A DNA stretch of 64,000 bases from Sedimentitalea nanhaiensis DSM 24252 (GTDB taxonomy: Bacteria > Pseudomonadota > Alphaproteobacteria > Rhodobacterales > Rhodobacteraceae). Position numbers and translations under genes: made by a program. Below the pieces are notes generated by a model that did no database searches, was not told the DNA's origin, and saw only the letters and a program-made list of their open reading frames with translations. The stretch spans positions 190,362 to 254,361 of the forward strand of contig NZ_KI421509.1 in assembly GCF_000473225.1 (NCBI RefSeq), in the 5' to 3' direction. Positions 53,319-62,034 of this stretch are shown here, in pieces. Within the stretch, counting starts at the first letter, position 1, and the number at the start of each line of letters is the position of its first letter.

Positions 53319-53579
53319 TCAGGCCGCTTCGGTACTGTCGTCCGCTTCGCGTATCAGCGACTCGATATACAGAAAATCGTCGACCTCTTCATGAGCTTCG
53401 GTCAGCGACAGATTATGGGTTTGCGCCAGATAAGCCTCGAAACGGGCGCGTCCGCGCGTCGCGTGCGGCATTGCACTGTCATCCAGATATGGAAACCGAC
53501 TTTGCAACCGTGTGAACCAGGCGGCCAAGTCGTCGGTGGTGTTCTTCCAGGTCATGCGTGTGTGGCTCCCCATTGACAC
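53319..53579 (-). CDS. Hypothetical protein
   Basis: An 86-residue protein if it starts at the GTG at 53579 with GGGAGGG 7 nt upstream; ATGs at 53573 and 53555 are alternatives. The sequence (TTDDLAAWFTRLQSRFPYLDD and EAHEEVDDFLYIESLIREAD) is acidic and helical. I recognise no family. It is convergent with the XRE-cupin gene. Confidence 0.55.
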   Translation of the reverse strand: MSMGSHTRMTWKNTTDDLAAWFTRLQSRFPYLDDSAMPHATRGRARFEAYLAQTHNLSLTEAHEEVDDFLYIESLIREADDSTEAA

Positions 53580-53698
53580 TCGCTTACCCTCCCAGACCAT
53601 AGCTTATCGCCGCGTCGGAGCAGGAGAATGCGGCGATCCGTCGCAGGCGAAAAATGGCCGATCAGGGGGCGCGGGTCGCGGCAGAGCGGGCGTGGCCA

Positions 53699-55516
53699 TC
53701 ACTCTGCCTGATACCACCAGACATCGGGTAGAAAGCCGATGCCGTCGCCATAGATCGGCAGGCGCGCAGGATATCGCAATTCGCGAATATGGGCGATTCG
53801 GCCTACGTCGAATTGCCAGATCGGGATCACGTACCGCCCGGTGGTCAGCACCCTGTCCAACGCTCGTACGGCGGTGGCGAAATCCTCGCGGGTTCCGGCC
53901 TGCAACATGGCGTCGATCATCCCGTCTACCGCTGGCGAGGCAACTCCCATCAGGTTGCGCGTGCCTGGCGTGTCGGCCCTCGAACTGCCCCAATAGAGAT
54001 GTTGTTCGTTGCCCGGTGACAGTGAAAGGTCGCGGCGAAAGGTCGTCATATCGAAGTCCTGCGCACTGATACGGGCGGTATATTGTGCATCATCCACCGT
54101 GCTGACGGACACGGCGATTCCCAACCGTTCAAGCGCGCGCGCATAGAGTTCGATTACCGTCTGGTTGCCGGTATCGCCCTGCCTCAGCAGCACGTCAAAG
54201 GCAAAGATCCGGCCCTGTTCATTGCGCAGCACGCCGTCGCTTACTCGCCAGCCGGCCTGGTTCAACAAGCCCATGGCCTGCCGCAGATTGCCCCGGTTCC
54301 GGGCGGTTCCATCACTGACCGGCAGGCTGTACCCGTCCAGCGCCCCGGGCAGCAGACTGTCGGAATAGGGTGTCAACAATTTCCGAACCTTATCGTCGAC
54401 CGGCCCGGAACGCATCGCCAGGTCCGAATTCGAAAAATAGGATGTGATGCGTGGTTGCACGCCACCGGTGATGGTATCGTTGATGAACTCGAAATTAAAT
54501 GCCAGCAGCATCGCTTCTCGCACACGCCAATCGTCAAACGGTGTACGGCGCGTGTTCATCACAAACCCGGTCATGCCCGAGGGGCGGCGATGCGGGATCT
54601 CGGTCTTTACGATGTCGCCACGCAGCACCGCAGGAAAGCCATATTGCCGGTCCCATTTTTCGGCGTTGAACTCGCGGATGACGTTCAGTTCTCCGGCTTT
54701 GAAGGCTTCGAACAGAACGGTCTGGTCGCCGTAAAATTCGATGCGCATTTCGTCGAAGTTCTGGGTGCCGCGGCGGAACGGCAGGTCCTTGCCCCAATAG
54801 TCGGGATTGCGCCGCAGGGTCACATGGCGTGAGGCTTCAAAGTCGCTGACCACATAGGCACCGGTTCCGATGGGGATTTCATCCAGGCCCGATGCCGTAA
54901 AATCCTTGCCCTGCCATTGCGCCTTTTTCAGCACCGGGCGCATCCCGGCGATCAGGGCCAGTTCCCGGTTGTCGGTGTTGAATTCCAGCCGCACGGTGCG
55001 TGGCCCGGTTTGCCGGATATCGGATATCTGGCTGGCCATGCCGCGATAGCGAAGATGACCCTGGCTGCCCAGGGTCTGGTAGGACCAGATCACGTCCTCG
55101 ACTGTCACCGGGCTGCCGTCCGAGAAACGGGCCTCGGCGCGCAGGTCGAATTCGACCCAGGACCGGTCCGGGGCGGTACGCACCGATTCGGCCAACACTC
55201 CATACAGCGTGAACGGTTCGTCCCAGGATCGGCCCATCAAGGACTCATAACCCCAAAATCCCAATTGCCAGGGCGCGGTGCCTTTCTGAACGAACGGGTT
55301 GAGCGAATCAAAGCCCCCGGTGTTGCCGAAAACGACGCGTCCACCCTTGGGCGCGTCCGGGTTGGCATAGGGCAGAGACACAAAATCCGGTGGTAGGGCG
55401 GGGGTGCCGTACATAGCTATGCCATGGGATGATTCTGCCGATGCGGCATTGGTCGCCGCAAAGGTGGCGAATCCTATGATCAGTGCGCATGCGCGTTGGA
55501 AAAATTCTGGTCGCAC
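53699..55516 (-). CDS. Oligopeptide ABC transporter substrate-binding protein (YejA-like)
   Basis: A 605-residue periplasmic solute-binding protein of family 5. The signal peptide (ALIIGFATFAATNAASA) precedes a mature N-terminus with HGIAMYGTPALPPDF and LNPFVQKGTAP, features of YejA-like peptide binding proteins. The middle has GTGAYVVSDFEASRHVTLRRNPDYWG and the C-terminus WWYQAE. Family members deliver peptides to an ABC permease, but no permease or ATPase genes adjoin it, so it may be an orphan or partner with a distant system. Confidence 0.9.
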   Translation of the reverse strand: MRPEFFQRACALIIGFATFAATNAASAESSHGIAMYGTPALPPDFVSLPYANPDAPKGGRVVFGNTGGFDSLNPFVQKGTAPWQLGFWGYESLMGRSWDEPFTLYGVLAESVRTAPDRSWVEFDLRAEARFSDGSPVTVEDVIWSYQTLGSQGHLRYRGMASQISDIRQTGPRTVRLEFNTDNRELALIAGMRPVLKKAQWQGKDFTASGLDEIPIGTGAYVVSDFEASRHVTLRRNPDYWGKDLPFRRGTQNFDEMRIEFYGDQTVLFEAFKAGELNVIREFNAEKWDRQYGFPAVLRGDIVKTEIPHRRPSGMTGFVMNTRRTPFDDWRVREAMLLAFNFEFINDTITGGVQPRITSYFSNSDLAMRSGPVDDKVRKLLTPYSDSLLPGALDGYSLPVSDGTARNRGNLRQAMGLLNQAGWRVSDGVLRNEQGRIFAFDVLLRQGDTGNQTVIELYARALERLGIAVSVSTVDDAQYTARISAQDFDMTTFRRDLSLSPGNEQHLYWGSSRADTPGTRNLMGVASPAVDGMIDAMLQAGTREDFATAVRALDRVLTTGRYVIPIWQFDVGRIAHIRELRYPARLPIYGDGIGFLPDVWWYQAE

Positions 55517-55595
55517 TTTGGCAACAATCCTGCTCTGTCTTTATTTTATTAACGTTTAGGCTAACGAGGGATTCACGTCTTTTCAAACTTTTAGC

Positions 55596-55624
55596 TTGGA
55601 TGCCGCATGGGAATTGCGTATAAA
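55596..55624 (+). promoter_or_regulatory. Sigma-70-like promoter for a candidate sRNA
   Basis: TTGGAT at 55596-55601 and TATAAA at 55619-55624 are separated by 17 bp. The -10 element matches consensus at five of six bases; the -35 element is weak. Transcription would begin near 55630 and runs toward the terminator at 55678. Confidence 0.5.
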
Positions 55625-55629
55625 GGTCT

Positions 55630-55706
55630 CACTGCTCGATAGGTTTCTTGCCTGTATGAAACCTGCCTCAATAACTTAACGCCCGCTTCGTGCGGGCGTT
55701 TTTTTT
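55630..55706 (+). ncRNA. Candidate small RNA
   Basis: The 321-bp gap between the divergent YejA-like and 3-hydroxybutyrate dehydrogenase genes holds a transcript-like unit: a sigma-70-like promoter, a hairpin AGGTTTC/GAAACCT (55641-55664), a single-stranded GCCTCAATAACTT stretch and a strong intrinsic terminator. No plus-strand protein gene ends there, so the terminator has no other obvious purpose. An RNA of about 77 nt is inferred. The Hfq gene in this window makes Hfq-dependent sRNAs plausible. I cannot match it to a known sRNA. Confidence 0.55.
55678..55706 (+). terminator. Intrinsic terminator
   Basis: AACGCCCGC at 55678-55686 pairs with GCGGGCGTT at 55692-55700 around loop TTCGT, followed by a run of eight T residues ending at 55706. 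This is a textbook Rho-independent terminator on the plus strand and would also work partly on the minus strand. Confidence 0.88.
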
Positions 55707-55837
55707 GACCTCTTGCAGCACATCCTGCGATACCGGCTCCAAACGCCAAAGTTAGGCCTGCGATCTGATTTGCCGTTCCCTTTGCACCTGCAGCATGACA
55801 GTTTGCAAGCCATGTATTGCAACAATGAGGGGTCGTC

Positions 55838-56611
55838 ATGTCGCTGAATGGAAAAACTGCCGTCATTACCGGATCGAACTCGGGGATCGGGTTGGGGATT
55901 GCCTGGGAAATGGCCCGGGCCGGAGCGAATGTTGTATTGAATTCGTTTACCGACAACGAGGAAGACCATGTTTTGGCGCGTCAGATCGCTGACGAGACCG
56001 GGGTTTCTGCCCGCTACATCAAGGCGGACATGTCCAAGGGTGCGGAATGCCGCGCATTGATCGGACAGGCGGGCGACTGTGACATCCTCATCAACAACGC
56101 GGGCATCCAGCATGTGGCACCCATCGATCAATTCCCGGTCGAGAAATGGGATGCGATCATCGCCATCAACCTGAATTCCGCCTTTCACACGACTGCGGCC
56201 GCCTTGCCGATGATGCGCAAGGCGGGTTGGGGCAGGGTGGTGAATATCGCCAGCGCCCACGGGTTGACCGCCAGCCCGTATAAGGCCGCCTATATCGCGG
56301 CCAAGCACGGTATCGTCGGCATGACCAAGACGGTGGCGCTGGAAACCGCTGAAGAACCGATCACCGCGAATGCGATCTGCCCTGGATATGTTCTGACCCC
56401 TTTGGTCGAAGCCCAAATTCCGGACACGATGAAGGAATACGACATGGGCCGCGAAGAGGTTATCCGCAATGTGATGCTTGCTCGGCAGCCATCCAAGGAA
56501 TTTGCAACCGTGGAACAGCTGGGCGGTACGGCCGTGTTCCTGTGTTCGGATGCCGCGGCCCAGATCACCGGGACCACGATTTCCGTCGATGGCGGATGGA
56601 CCGCGCTGTAA
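55838..56611 (+). CDS. bdhA: 3-hydroxybutyrate dehydrogenase
   Basis: A 257-residue short-chain dehydrogenase that converts 3-hydroxybutyrate to acetoacetate during polyhydroxybutyrate use. The Rossmann motif TGSNSGIGLGI is near residue 11, and NNAGIQHVAPI near 85. The catalytic serine is in NIASAHGL near 137, with Y and K in YIAAKHG near 149. The C-terminal signature QPSKEFATVEQLGG is typical of bdhA. A GAGGGG site precedes the ATG. TTGCA-type elements lie upstream at 55781-55822. Confidence 0.94.
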   Translation: MSLNGKTAVITGSNSGIGLGIAWEMARAGANVVLNSFTDNEEDHVLARQIADETGVSARYIKADMSKGAECRALIGQAGDCDILINNAGIQHVAPIDQFPVEKWDAIIAINLNSAFHTTAAALPMMRKAGWGRVVNIASAHGLTASPYKAAYIAAKHGIVGMTKTVALETAEEPITANAICPGYVLTPLVEAQIPDTMKEYDMGREEVIRNVMLARQPSKEFATVEQLGGTAVFLCSDAAAQITGTTISVDGGWTAL

Positions 56612-56630
56612 CGATTGTCGTGCCGCAGGT

Positions 56631-56680
56631 TCGGTGGGGGCCAGCCCCCACACCCCCGGAGTATTTCCCGCAAAAGGAAG
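56631..56680 (+). repeat. REP-like GC-rich element upstream of the patatin gene
   Basis: GTGGGGGCCAGCCCCCACACCCCCGGAGTATTTCC (key parts GGGGGCCAGCCCCC and CCCCGGAGTATTT) contains an inverted repeat followed by the pattern CCCGGAGTATTTCCCGC. I recall similar elements in many Rhodobacteraceae gene spacers. A degenerate copy with CCCGGGTATTTACGGC lies at about 29793-29808. Confidence 0.4.
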
Positions 56681-56687
56681 CCAGGTC

Positions 56688-57722
56688 ATGGGCGAAGTCA
56701 AACGGGTCAATCTGGCCCTGCAGGGGGGAGGCGCGCATGGCGCTTTTACCTGGGGGGTTCTGGACCGGATCCTTGAAGATGAGGACATCGAAATCGCGGG
56801 GATCTCGGGCACGTCGGCGGGGGCACTGAATGGCGCGGCGTTGAAGGCCGGGCTGCTCAATGGTGGACGAGACGGCGCACGCGCCAACCTGGACTGGCTG
56901 TGGTCCAGCATCGGGGTGCAGCAAGATGCGCGGCTGCTTGACTGGATGCGCGGTGTCGATCTGGCCCAGGTGGCTTGGGCACTTGAGAATTCTCCGGTCT
57001 TTGCAATGACCGACTTTCTGTCGCGCGTGGTGTCGCCCTACAGTTACAACCCGTTCTATCGCAACCCGCTGGAAAAGATTGTTCAGACCTTTGATTTCGG
57101 CAAGGTCTGTTCAAAGGTCGGCCCGGAGCTATTCATCTGCGCAACACGGGTGAGAACCGGGAAGATCCGGGTATTTTCGGGCGACGACATCACAACCGAT
57201 GCGATTCTGGCGTCGGCCTGTCTGCCAACGCTGTTTCAGGCGGTCGAGATCGACGATCCTCAGACCGGGCGCCGCGAAGCCTATTGGGACGGCGGGTATT
57301 CCGGCAATCCGGCGCTGTTTCCGCTGTTCGCGGATCGGCTGCCGGCTGATATCGTGATCGTCAACATCAACCCGCTAGAACGCGACAGCGTGCCCACCAC
57401 GCCACATCAGATCCAGAACCGGATCAATGAAATCAGTTTCAATTCCTCGCTGCTGCGCGAGTTGCGAGCCATCGGTTTTGTTCAGCGTCTGCTTGCAGAT
57501 GGAACTCTGTCGACCGAGCGTATGAACCGGGTGCTGGTGCACATGATTGCCGATGATGCGCTGATGAACGAGTTGTCGGTAGCAACCAAGACGATTCCGA
57601 ACGGCATTGTTCTGGACCGGCTCAAGTCTGCGGGGCGCATCGCGGCCGAGACGTTTCTGGCAGCACATAAGGGCGATCTGAATAACCGCAGCACCGTGGA
57701 TCTGGCCGAGATGTACAGCTAA
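56688..57722 (+). CDS. Patatin-like phospholipase family protein
   Basis: A 344-residue protein from the ATG at 56688 with AAGGAAG upstream. The patatin core is clear: the anion hole LALQGGGAHGAF near residue 9, the nucleophile elbow GISGTSAGALNG near 37 (catalytic Ser), and the catalytic Asp in YWDGGYSGNPA near 200. Bacterial members are lipid acyl hydrolases, some secreted effectors; the substrate is unknown. It lies 76 bp downstream of bdhA, so they may be co-transcribed. Confidence 0.9.
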   Translation: MGEVKRVNLALQGGGAHGAFTWGVLDRILEDEDIEIAGISGTSAGALNGAALKAGLLNGGRDGARANLDWLWSSIGVQQDARLLDWMRGVDLAQVAWALENSPVFAMTDFLSRVVSPYSYNPFYRNPLEKIVQTFDFGKVCSKVGPELFICATRVRTGKIRVFSGDDITTDAILASACLPTLFQAVEIDDPQTGRREAYWDGGYSGNPALFPLFADRLPADIVIVNINPLERDSVPTTPHQIQNRINEISFNSSLLRELRAIGFVQRLLADGTLSTERMNRVLVHMIADDALMNELSVATKTIPNGIVLDRLKSAGRIAAETFLAAHKGDLNNRSTVDLAEMYS

Positions 57723-57774
57723 CGGCGTCTGCGATTAACCGGCGAATTCAATACACGCAATGCACGATGTTCTG

Positions 57775-58476
57775 TCACCGATCGGTCGATGGTGCGATTT
57801 CAGGCGGCTCGGTCGGATCCTTGCCGTTTGGATAGACCAGCCCGGCAGAAATCACCAGTTTGGCCGCCTCTTCCACCGACATGTCCAGTTCGATCACGTC
57901 CTCGCTGGGCAGGAACAGCAGAAAGCCCGAGGTCGGGTTCGGCGTGGTGGGGAGGAACACGCTCATCATTTGGCCTGTGGTCTGCGCGCGTTTGGCGATT
58001 TCGCCCTTGGCGTTGGTCGAGATGAAGCCGATCGCCCAGATGCCCCGGCGCGGGTATTCGATCAGGCAGGCTTTTTCGAAACTGCGCTCGGACTGGGCGA
58101 AAACGGTTTCGGAAATCTGTTTTATCCCGGAATAGATTGAGCGCACGACCGGCATTCGGTCGACAAGGCTTTCCCCCCAGCGGATCAGTGAACGTCCGAT
58201 CAAGCCCTTGGCAATCCAGCCAACAAAAACCGTGAACAGCAAGAATATGATGACACCGACGCCACGCAGGTTGATGCCGATATATTCTTCGGGTCGCAAC
58301 CGGTGCGGCACGAGCGGCAATACGACCCCATCGATCCAGCCGATAACGCTCCAGATCAGCCAGATTGTGAGGCCGACCGGCGCAATCACAACCAGCCCGG
58401 TCAGAAAGGACGAGCGGAGTCGGGCAAACAGGCTGGCCTTGCGGACAAGTGGTTCTTCGTCAAATGGCGTGGTCAT
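57775..58476 (-). CDS. DUF502 membrane protein
   Basis: A 233-residue inner-membrane protein from the ATG at 58476. Two hydrophobic helices (TGLVVIAPVGLTIWLIW near residue 25, VGVIIFLLFTVFVGWIA near 70) flank the DUF502 signature RGVGVIIFLL and SIYSGIKQISETVF, with the C-terminal segment TPNPTSGFLLFLP. The function of DUF502 is unknown. It is convergent with the patatin gene and on the same strand as psuG, 78 bp downstream of it. Confidence 0.9.
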   Translation of the reverse strand: MTTPFDEEPLVRKASLFARLRSSFLTGLVVIAPVGLTIWLIWSVIGWIDGVVLPLVPHRLRPEEYIGINLRGVGVIIFLLFTVFVGWIAKGLIGRSLIRWGESLVDRMPVVRSIYSGIKQISETVFAQSERSFEKACLIEYPRRGIWAIGFISTNAKGEIAKRAQTTGQMMSVFLPTTPNPTSGFLLFLPSEDVIELDMSVEEAAKLVISAGLVYPNGKDPTEPPEIAPSTDR

Positions 58477-58554
58477 GGATGTTCCAACGGTTTCGCAGGC
58501 CAACCTAGGGTCTCGCTGACCCGGCTACAATGGCCATCGGCCTGCGGAGGTGAC

Positions 58555-59469
58555 TCAGTCTGAGGAACTGCCCAAGGCTCGGGCGATCCGGGCCGCAAGT
58601 CGGGCGTTGTTGCGCACCAGGGCAATGTTGGCAGTCAAAGAGCGCCCCTGGGTCAGTTCAAAGATGCGTTGCAGCAGATACGGCGTGACCGCTTTGCCGC
58701 TGATGCGGTGTTTTGCGGCATCTGCCTGTGCGGTGGCGATGATCGGGGCCAGGGTTTCGGCGGCGATTTCGGCGTCGGCGGGAATCGGGTTGGCCACCAG
58801 CTGGCCGCCGGGAATGCCCAACGCGCGGCGCTCTCGATGGGCGCGGGCGATGGCGGCGGGGTCATCCAGGCGCAGCGGGGCGCGGTGCGGCGAGCGCGCC
58901 GACCAGAAGGCCGGGAAATTGTCCTGACCTACGCTGATCACCGGAACCCCCAGCGTCTCAAGGACTTCCAGTGTTTTGGGAATGTCGAGGATTGCCTTGG
59001 CTCCGGCCGCGATGACGGTCACAGGGGTCTGCGCCAATTCCTGCAGATCGGCCGAGACATCGAATGTGGTTTCGGCACCCTGATGCACGCCTCCGATACC
59101 GCCGGTTGCGAAAATCTCGATCCCGGCCCGGTGTGCGGCGATCATTGTGGCAGCAACGGTTGTGGATCCTGTCCCACCCGTGGCGATGCAAACTGCCAGA
59201 TCGGCGCGCGACAGCTTGGCCACACCATGAGCCTGCCCCAGGGCCGTCAGTTGATCTGGCTCCAGTCCGATGTGCAGGCGACCTTCCAGCACTGCGATGG
59301 TGGCCGGGGCGGCACCCTCCGCGCGAATGTCGTCCTCGACCTGGCGTGCGACTTCGACATTCTGCGGATAGGGCATGCCGTGTGTGATGATGGTGCTTTC
59401 CAAGGCTACGATGGGTGTCTTGGAGGCGTGTGCGGCCTGGACTTCGGCAGAGAGGACAAGATCGGTCAC
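58555..59469 (-). CDS. psuG: Pseudouridine-5'-phosphate glycosidase
   Basis: Cleaves pseudouridine 5'-phosphate to uracil and ribose 5-phosphate. The 304-residue protein starts at a GTG at 59469. Diagnostic segments are VALESTIITHGMPYPQN near residue 21, CIATGGTGSTTVAATM near 95, GGIGGVHQGAETT near 121 and NPIPADAEI near 236. It overlaps psuK by 4 nt (GTGA), so the two are co-translated. The longer ORF upstream is a shadow of psuK. Confidence 0.95.
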   Translation of the reverse strand: MTDLVLSAEVQAAHASKTPIVALESTIITHGMPYPQNVEVARQVEDDIRAEGAAPATIAVLEGRLHIGLEPDQLTALGQAHGVAKLSRADLAVCIATGGTGSTTVAATMIAAHRAGIEIFATGGIGGVHQGAETTFDVSADLQELAQTPVTVIAAGAKAILDIPKTLEVLETLGVPVISVGQDNFPAFWSARSPHRAPLRLDDPAAIARAHRERRALGIPGGQLVANPIPADAEIAAETLAPIIATAQADAAKHRISGKAVTPYLLQRIFELTQGRSLTANIALVRNNARLAARIARALGSSSD

Positions 59470-60362
59470 AGCGGGGTTTCTCCTGAAACATAGGTTGCGG
59501 CGGCTTGCAGAGCGCGCGACAGCGCGGCATTTCGGTCTGCTCCGGCGGCTTCGGCGGCAATATGGGCGGCCATAAATGTATCGCCCGCTCCGGTCACACG
59601 GGTGACCAAGACTTCGGGCGGGGTTTGCGTAATGGTCTGGTGTGCGTCCGCTTCGGTGGCAGAGTTGCCGCCGTCGGTGACCAGAACCCGCAACGCGCCA
59701 CGTGCCAGCAAACCGGTGGCTGCCTCGTCCGCAGTGGCAAAGGTGGTTTGGCACAACAGCCCGGCTTCCTCCAGATTGACATAGAGTGTTGCGCGTTGGT
59801 GGTTGAGAAAAGGCAGCAGCCGTTCTGCCTTGCCCGGGCTGGCCGGGGCGACTCGCAGGTCGGCGGCGGCAAAGGCAGGGCTTTGGGCGATGTGTTCCAG
59901 CAGTGACTGTGTCAGATTGCCATCCAACGCAACCCGCCCGGCAAAGGGGGCGCCATCGCGTCCCAGAGAGCCATCCGTCAGCGGACGCAGGATCTTGTCG
60001 CCTGCTGCCTCCAGCGAATGGGCGTCGGCAATGGCGGCAATCAGCCCGTTCGCGCCCTCGACTGCCATGTAGCGGTCGGTCGGCAGATCCTCTGAGCGAT
60101 AGATGTGATTGGTTTGCATACCCAGCTGCGCACAGGCTGCCACCAGTTCGTCGCCTTCGGCATCGCGCCCGATGGCCGTCAGCAGAACCGGCGTCAGGCC
60201 GAACCTCACCAGCGTCATCGCGATATTCATGGCCACCCCACCGGGAAGGCGAGAGATGCGTCCCGGAACGTCCGAGCCTTGGCGCATATGGCTGGCGGAC
60301 CGGCCAATGACGTCCCAAAGGACGCTGCCGATGCACAGGATCTGGTCTGGTTGTGCTGTCAT
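59466..60362 (-). CDS. psuK: PfkB-family sugar kinase, probable pseudouridine kinase
   Basis: A 298-residue PfkB kinase from the ATG at 60362, expected to phosphorylate pseudouridine. It has the N-terminal CIGSVLWDVIG, a GGVAMNIAMTLVRFGL near residue 41 and the PfkB signature TGAGDTFMAAH near 258 with the catalytic Asp. The assignment as PsuK rests on coupling to psuG. Upstream is a ThiE-like gene, 85 bp apart. The ORF's longer N-terminal part is a shadow of that gene. Confidence 0.85.
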   Translation of the reverse strand: MTAQPDQILCIGSVLWDVIGRSASHMRQGSDVPGRISRLPGGVAMNIAMTLVRFGLTPVLLTAIGRDAEGDELVAACAQLGMQTNHIYRSEDLPTDRYMAVEGANGLIAAIADAHSLEAAGDKILRPLTDGSLGRDGAPFAGRVALDGNLTQSLLEHIAQSPAFAAADLRVAPASPGKAERLLPFLNHQRATLYVNLEEAGLLCQTTFATADEAATGLLARGALRVLVTDGGNSATEADAHQTITQTPPEVLVTRVTGAGDTFMAAHIAAEAAGADRNAALSRALQAAATYVSGETPL

Positions 60363-60447
60363 GCCGATCTTGTGCCGCCATTCGTTGGCGTGTGCAAGCG
60401 GGGCCAACCGCGGGAAAATCCAGACATGCCTGTCCGGTCCGGGTGGC

Positions 60448-61089
60448 CTATTGCGTTGCCTTGGCTGCCTGTTCCATTGCGTCCAGCAGGGGTTTGAGCG
60501 CGGCAATTGGGTCTTCGGCCTGCCAGATCTCGTCGCCAATGCCGAAAAAGTCCGTACAGGGCGTCAGGGCGGCGATCAGACCGGCCGTCAAGGCGCCTTC
60601 GGCTACAACCGGCACTTCTATCATCTTGGACCACCACTCAAACAGGTCGATCTCTGCGACCGAGCCATCGCCGAGCGCGCTACGACTGACCGGGCCAAAG
60701 CTGATGTAATCTGCTCCGGCCTCGCCTGCCGCAAGCCCGTCATGGCGCGATACACCGCAGAAACTGCCGACGATGGCGTCGGGGCCCAGGGTTTTGCGCG
60801 CCCACCGAACGGTTCGCGCCGCGTCGCTCAGATGGACCCCGTCCAGCCCCAGCCGTTCGGCCAGCAGAACGTGATCGTCAATCACCAGGGCCACATCGCG
60901 GGCATGGGCCACCTCGCGCAGCGCATCCGCTGCGCGTGCGACCTGATCTTCGTCCCGACTGGCCAGCGCAAGGCGGATACAGGCGATGGCTGTGCTGTCG
61001 AGAACCCGGGCCAGCCGATCGGGGAACTGGCTCAGTTCGAATGTTGCGGGGGTCAGAAGATAGATTTGCGGCTGCTCTGGGCTGTCCAT
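60448..61089 (-). CDS. Divergent ThiE-like protein (thiamine phosphate synthase fold)
   Basis: A 213-residue TIM-barrel protein related to ThiE. The segments LGLDGVHLSD near residue 77, GSFCGVSRHDGLAAGEAGADYISFGPV near 106 and VPVVAEGAL near 157 follow the ThiE order. Key sites differ: the usual NDR is IDDH, the QLR motif is IRLA, and the pyrophosphate loop after FGPV reads SRSALGDG in place of a T-x-TK pattern. It lies upstream of psuK and psuG on the same strand, so a role in nucleoside or pyrimidine salvage is possible. Thiamine synthesis is not assured. Confidence 0.7.
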   Translation of the reverse strand: MDSPEQPQIYLLTPATFELSQFPDRLARVLDSTAIACIRLALASRDEDQVARAADALREVAHARDVALVIDDHVLLAERLGLDGVHLSDAARTVRWARKTLGPDAIVGSFCGVSRHDGLAAGEAGADYISFGPVSRSALGDGSVAEIDLFEWWSKMIEVPVVAEGALTAGLIAALTPCTDFFGIGDEIWQAEDPIAALKPLLDAMEQAAKATQ

Positions 61090-61226
61090 CGGGGCGTCCT
61101 TGGTCTGTTTCGGCGTTCTCTATCGGATCGGGGCGACAATGAAAATGACATTGGCGAACAGTGATCCCGTCACCTTGCCCCCGGCGGCCCGGGGATTTAT
61201 GGCAATGGATCAACAACGGAGACGAC

Positions 61227-61973
61227 ATGACCGGCAATGTATCGCAACCCGCCTTTGTCCTGGTGCGCCCGCAGATGGGCGAAAACATAGGCGCAGCCGC
61301 GCGGGCGATGTGGAATTTCGGGCTGGACCGGATGCGTCTGGTCGCGCCCCGCGATGGCTGGCCGAACCCGGCGGCCGATGCGATGGCCAGTGGCGCGGGC
61401 CGCCTGCTGGACGAGGCGCAACTGTTCCCCGATCTGCCCGATGCCGTGGGCGACTGCACCTATGTGATGGCCACGACCGCCCGCTCGCGTGATCTGACCA
61501 AGCCGGTGCTTAGCCCGGAACGGGCCATGCGGGTGGCCGCCGAACGTATCGCGGAGGGGCAAAAGGTAGCCGTGCTTTTTGGCCCCGAACGTGCCGGGTT
61601 GGAAAACGAGGATATCGCGCGCGCAAATGCCATAGTCTCGGTGCCAGTCAATCCGGGGTTCGCGTCGCTGAACCTTGCGCAATGCGTGCTGCTGACCGCC
61701 TATGAATGGCGGCGTCAGACCCAGCACGTGCAGGTCGAAATGACCGAACCGGGCACAGCAGGCTGGGCCACGGGGCAGGAGGTCGAAAAACTGGCCATGC
61801 ACTATGAGCAGCGTCTCGATGGGGCCGGGTTTTTCTTTCCGGACACCAAGGCTGCCAGCATGAAGGTCAATCTGCGCAACCTGTGGTCGCGGATGCCGTT
61901 GACGACGGCTGATGTGCAGATGCTGCATGGGATCATGCGGCAGATGGTCCGCTGGAAAGAGCGCGGCGAGTGA
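61227..61973 (+). CDS. tRNA/rRNA 2'-O-methyltransferase (TrmJ/SpoU family)
   Basis: A 248-residue SPOUT methyltransferase from the ATG at 61227, with GGAG upstream. The N-terminus reads VLVRPQMGENIGAAARAMWNFGL, and the knotted SAM-binding site has LFGPERAGLENEDIARA near residue 117 and VNPGFASLNLAQ near 143. TrmJ methylates tRNA at position 32; the C-terminal region supports TrmJ over other SpoU members, but the target is inferred. ctaA follows 61 bp on. Confidence 0.9.
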   Translation: MTGNVSQPAFVLVRPQMGENIGAAARAMWNFGLDRMRLVAPRDGWPNPAADAMASGAGRLLDEAQLFPDLPDAVGDCTYVMATTARSRDLTKPVLSPERAMRVAAERIAEGQKVAVLFGPERAGLENEDIARANAIVSVPVNPGFASLNLAQCVLLTAYEWRRQTQHVQVEMTEPGTAGWATGQEVEKLAMHYEQRLDGAGFFFPDTKAASMKVNLRNLWSRMPLTTADVQMLHGIMRQMVRWKERGE

Positions 61974-62034
61974 AGCCGCTGGACGCGCCGCGCGGACGCG
62001 CCTAGGTTCTGGCCAAATCTGACACGAGGCGGGC

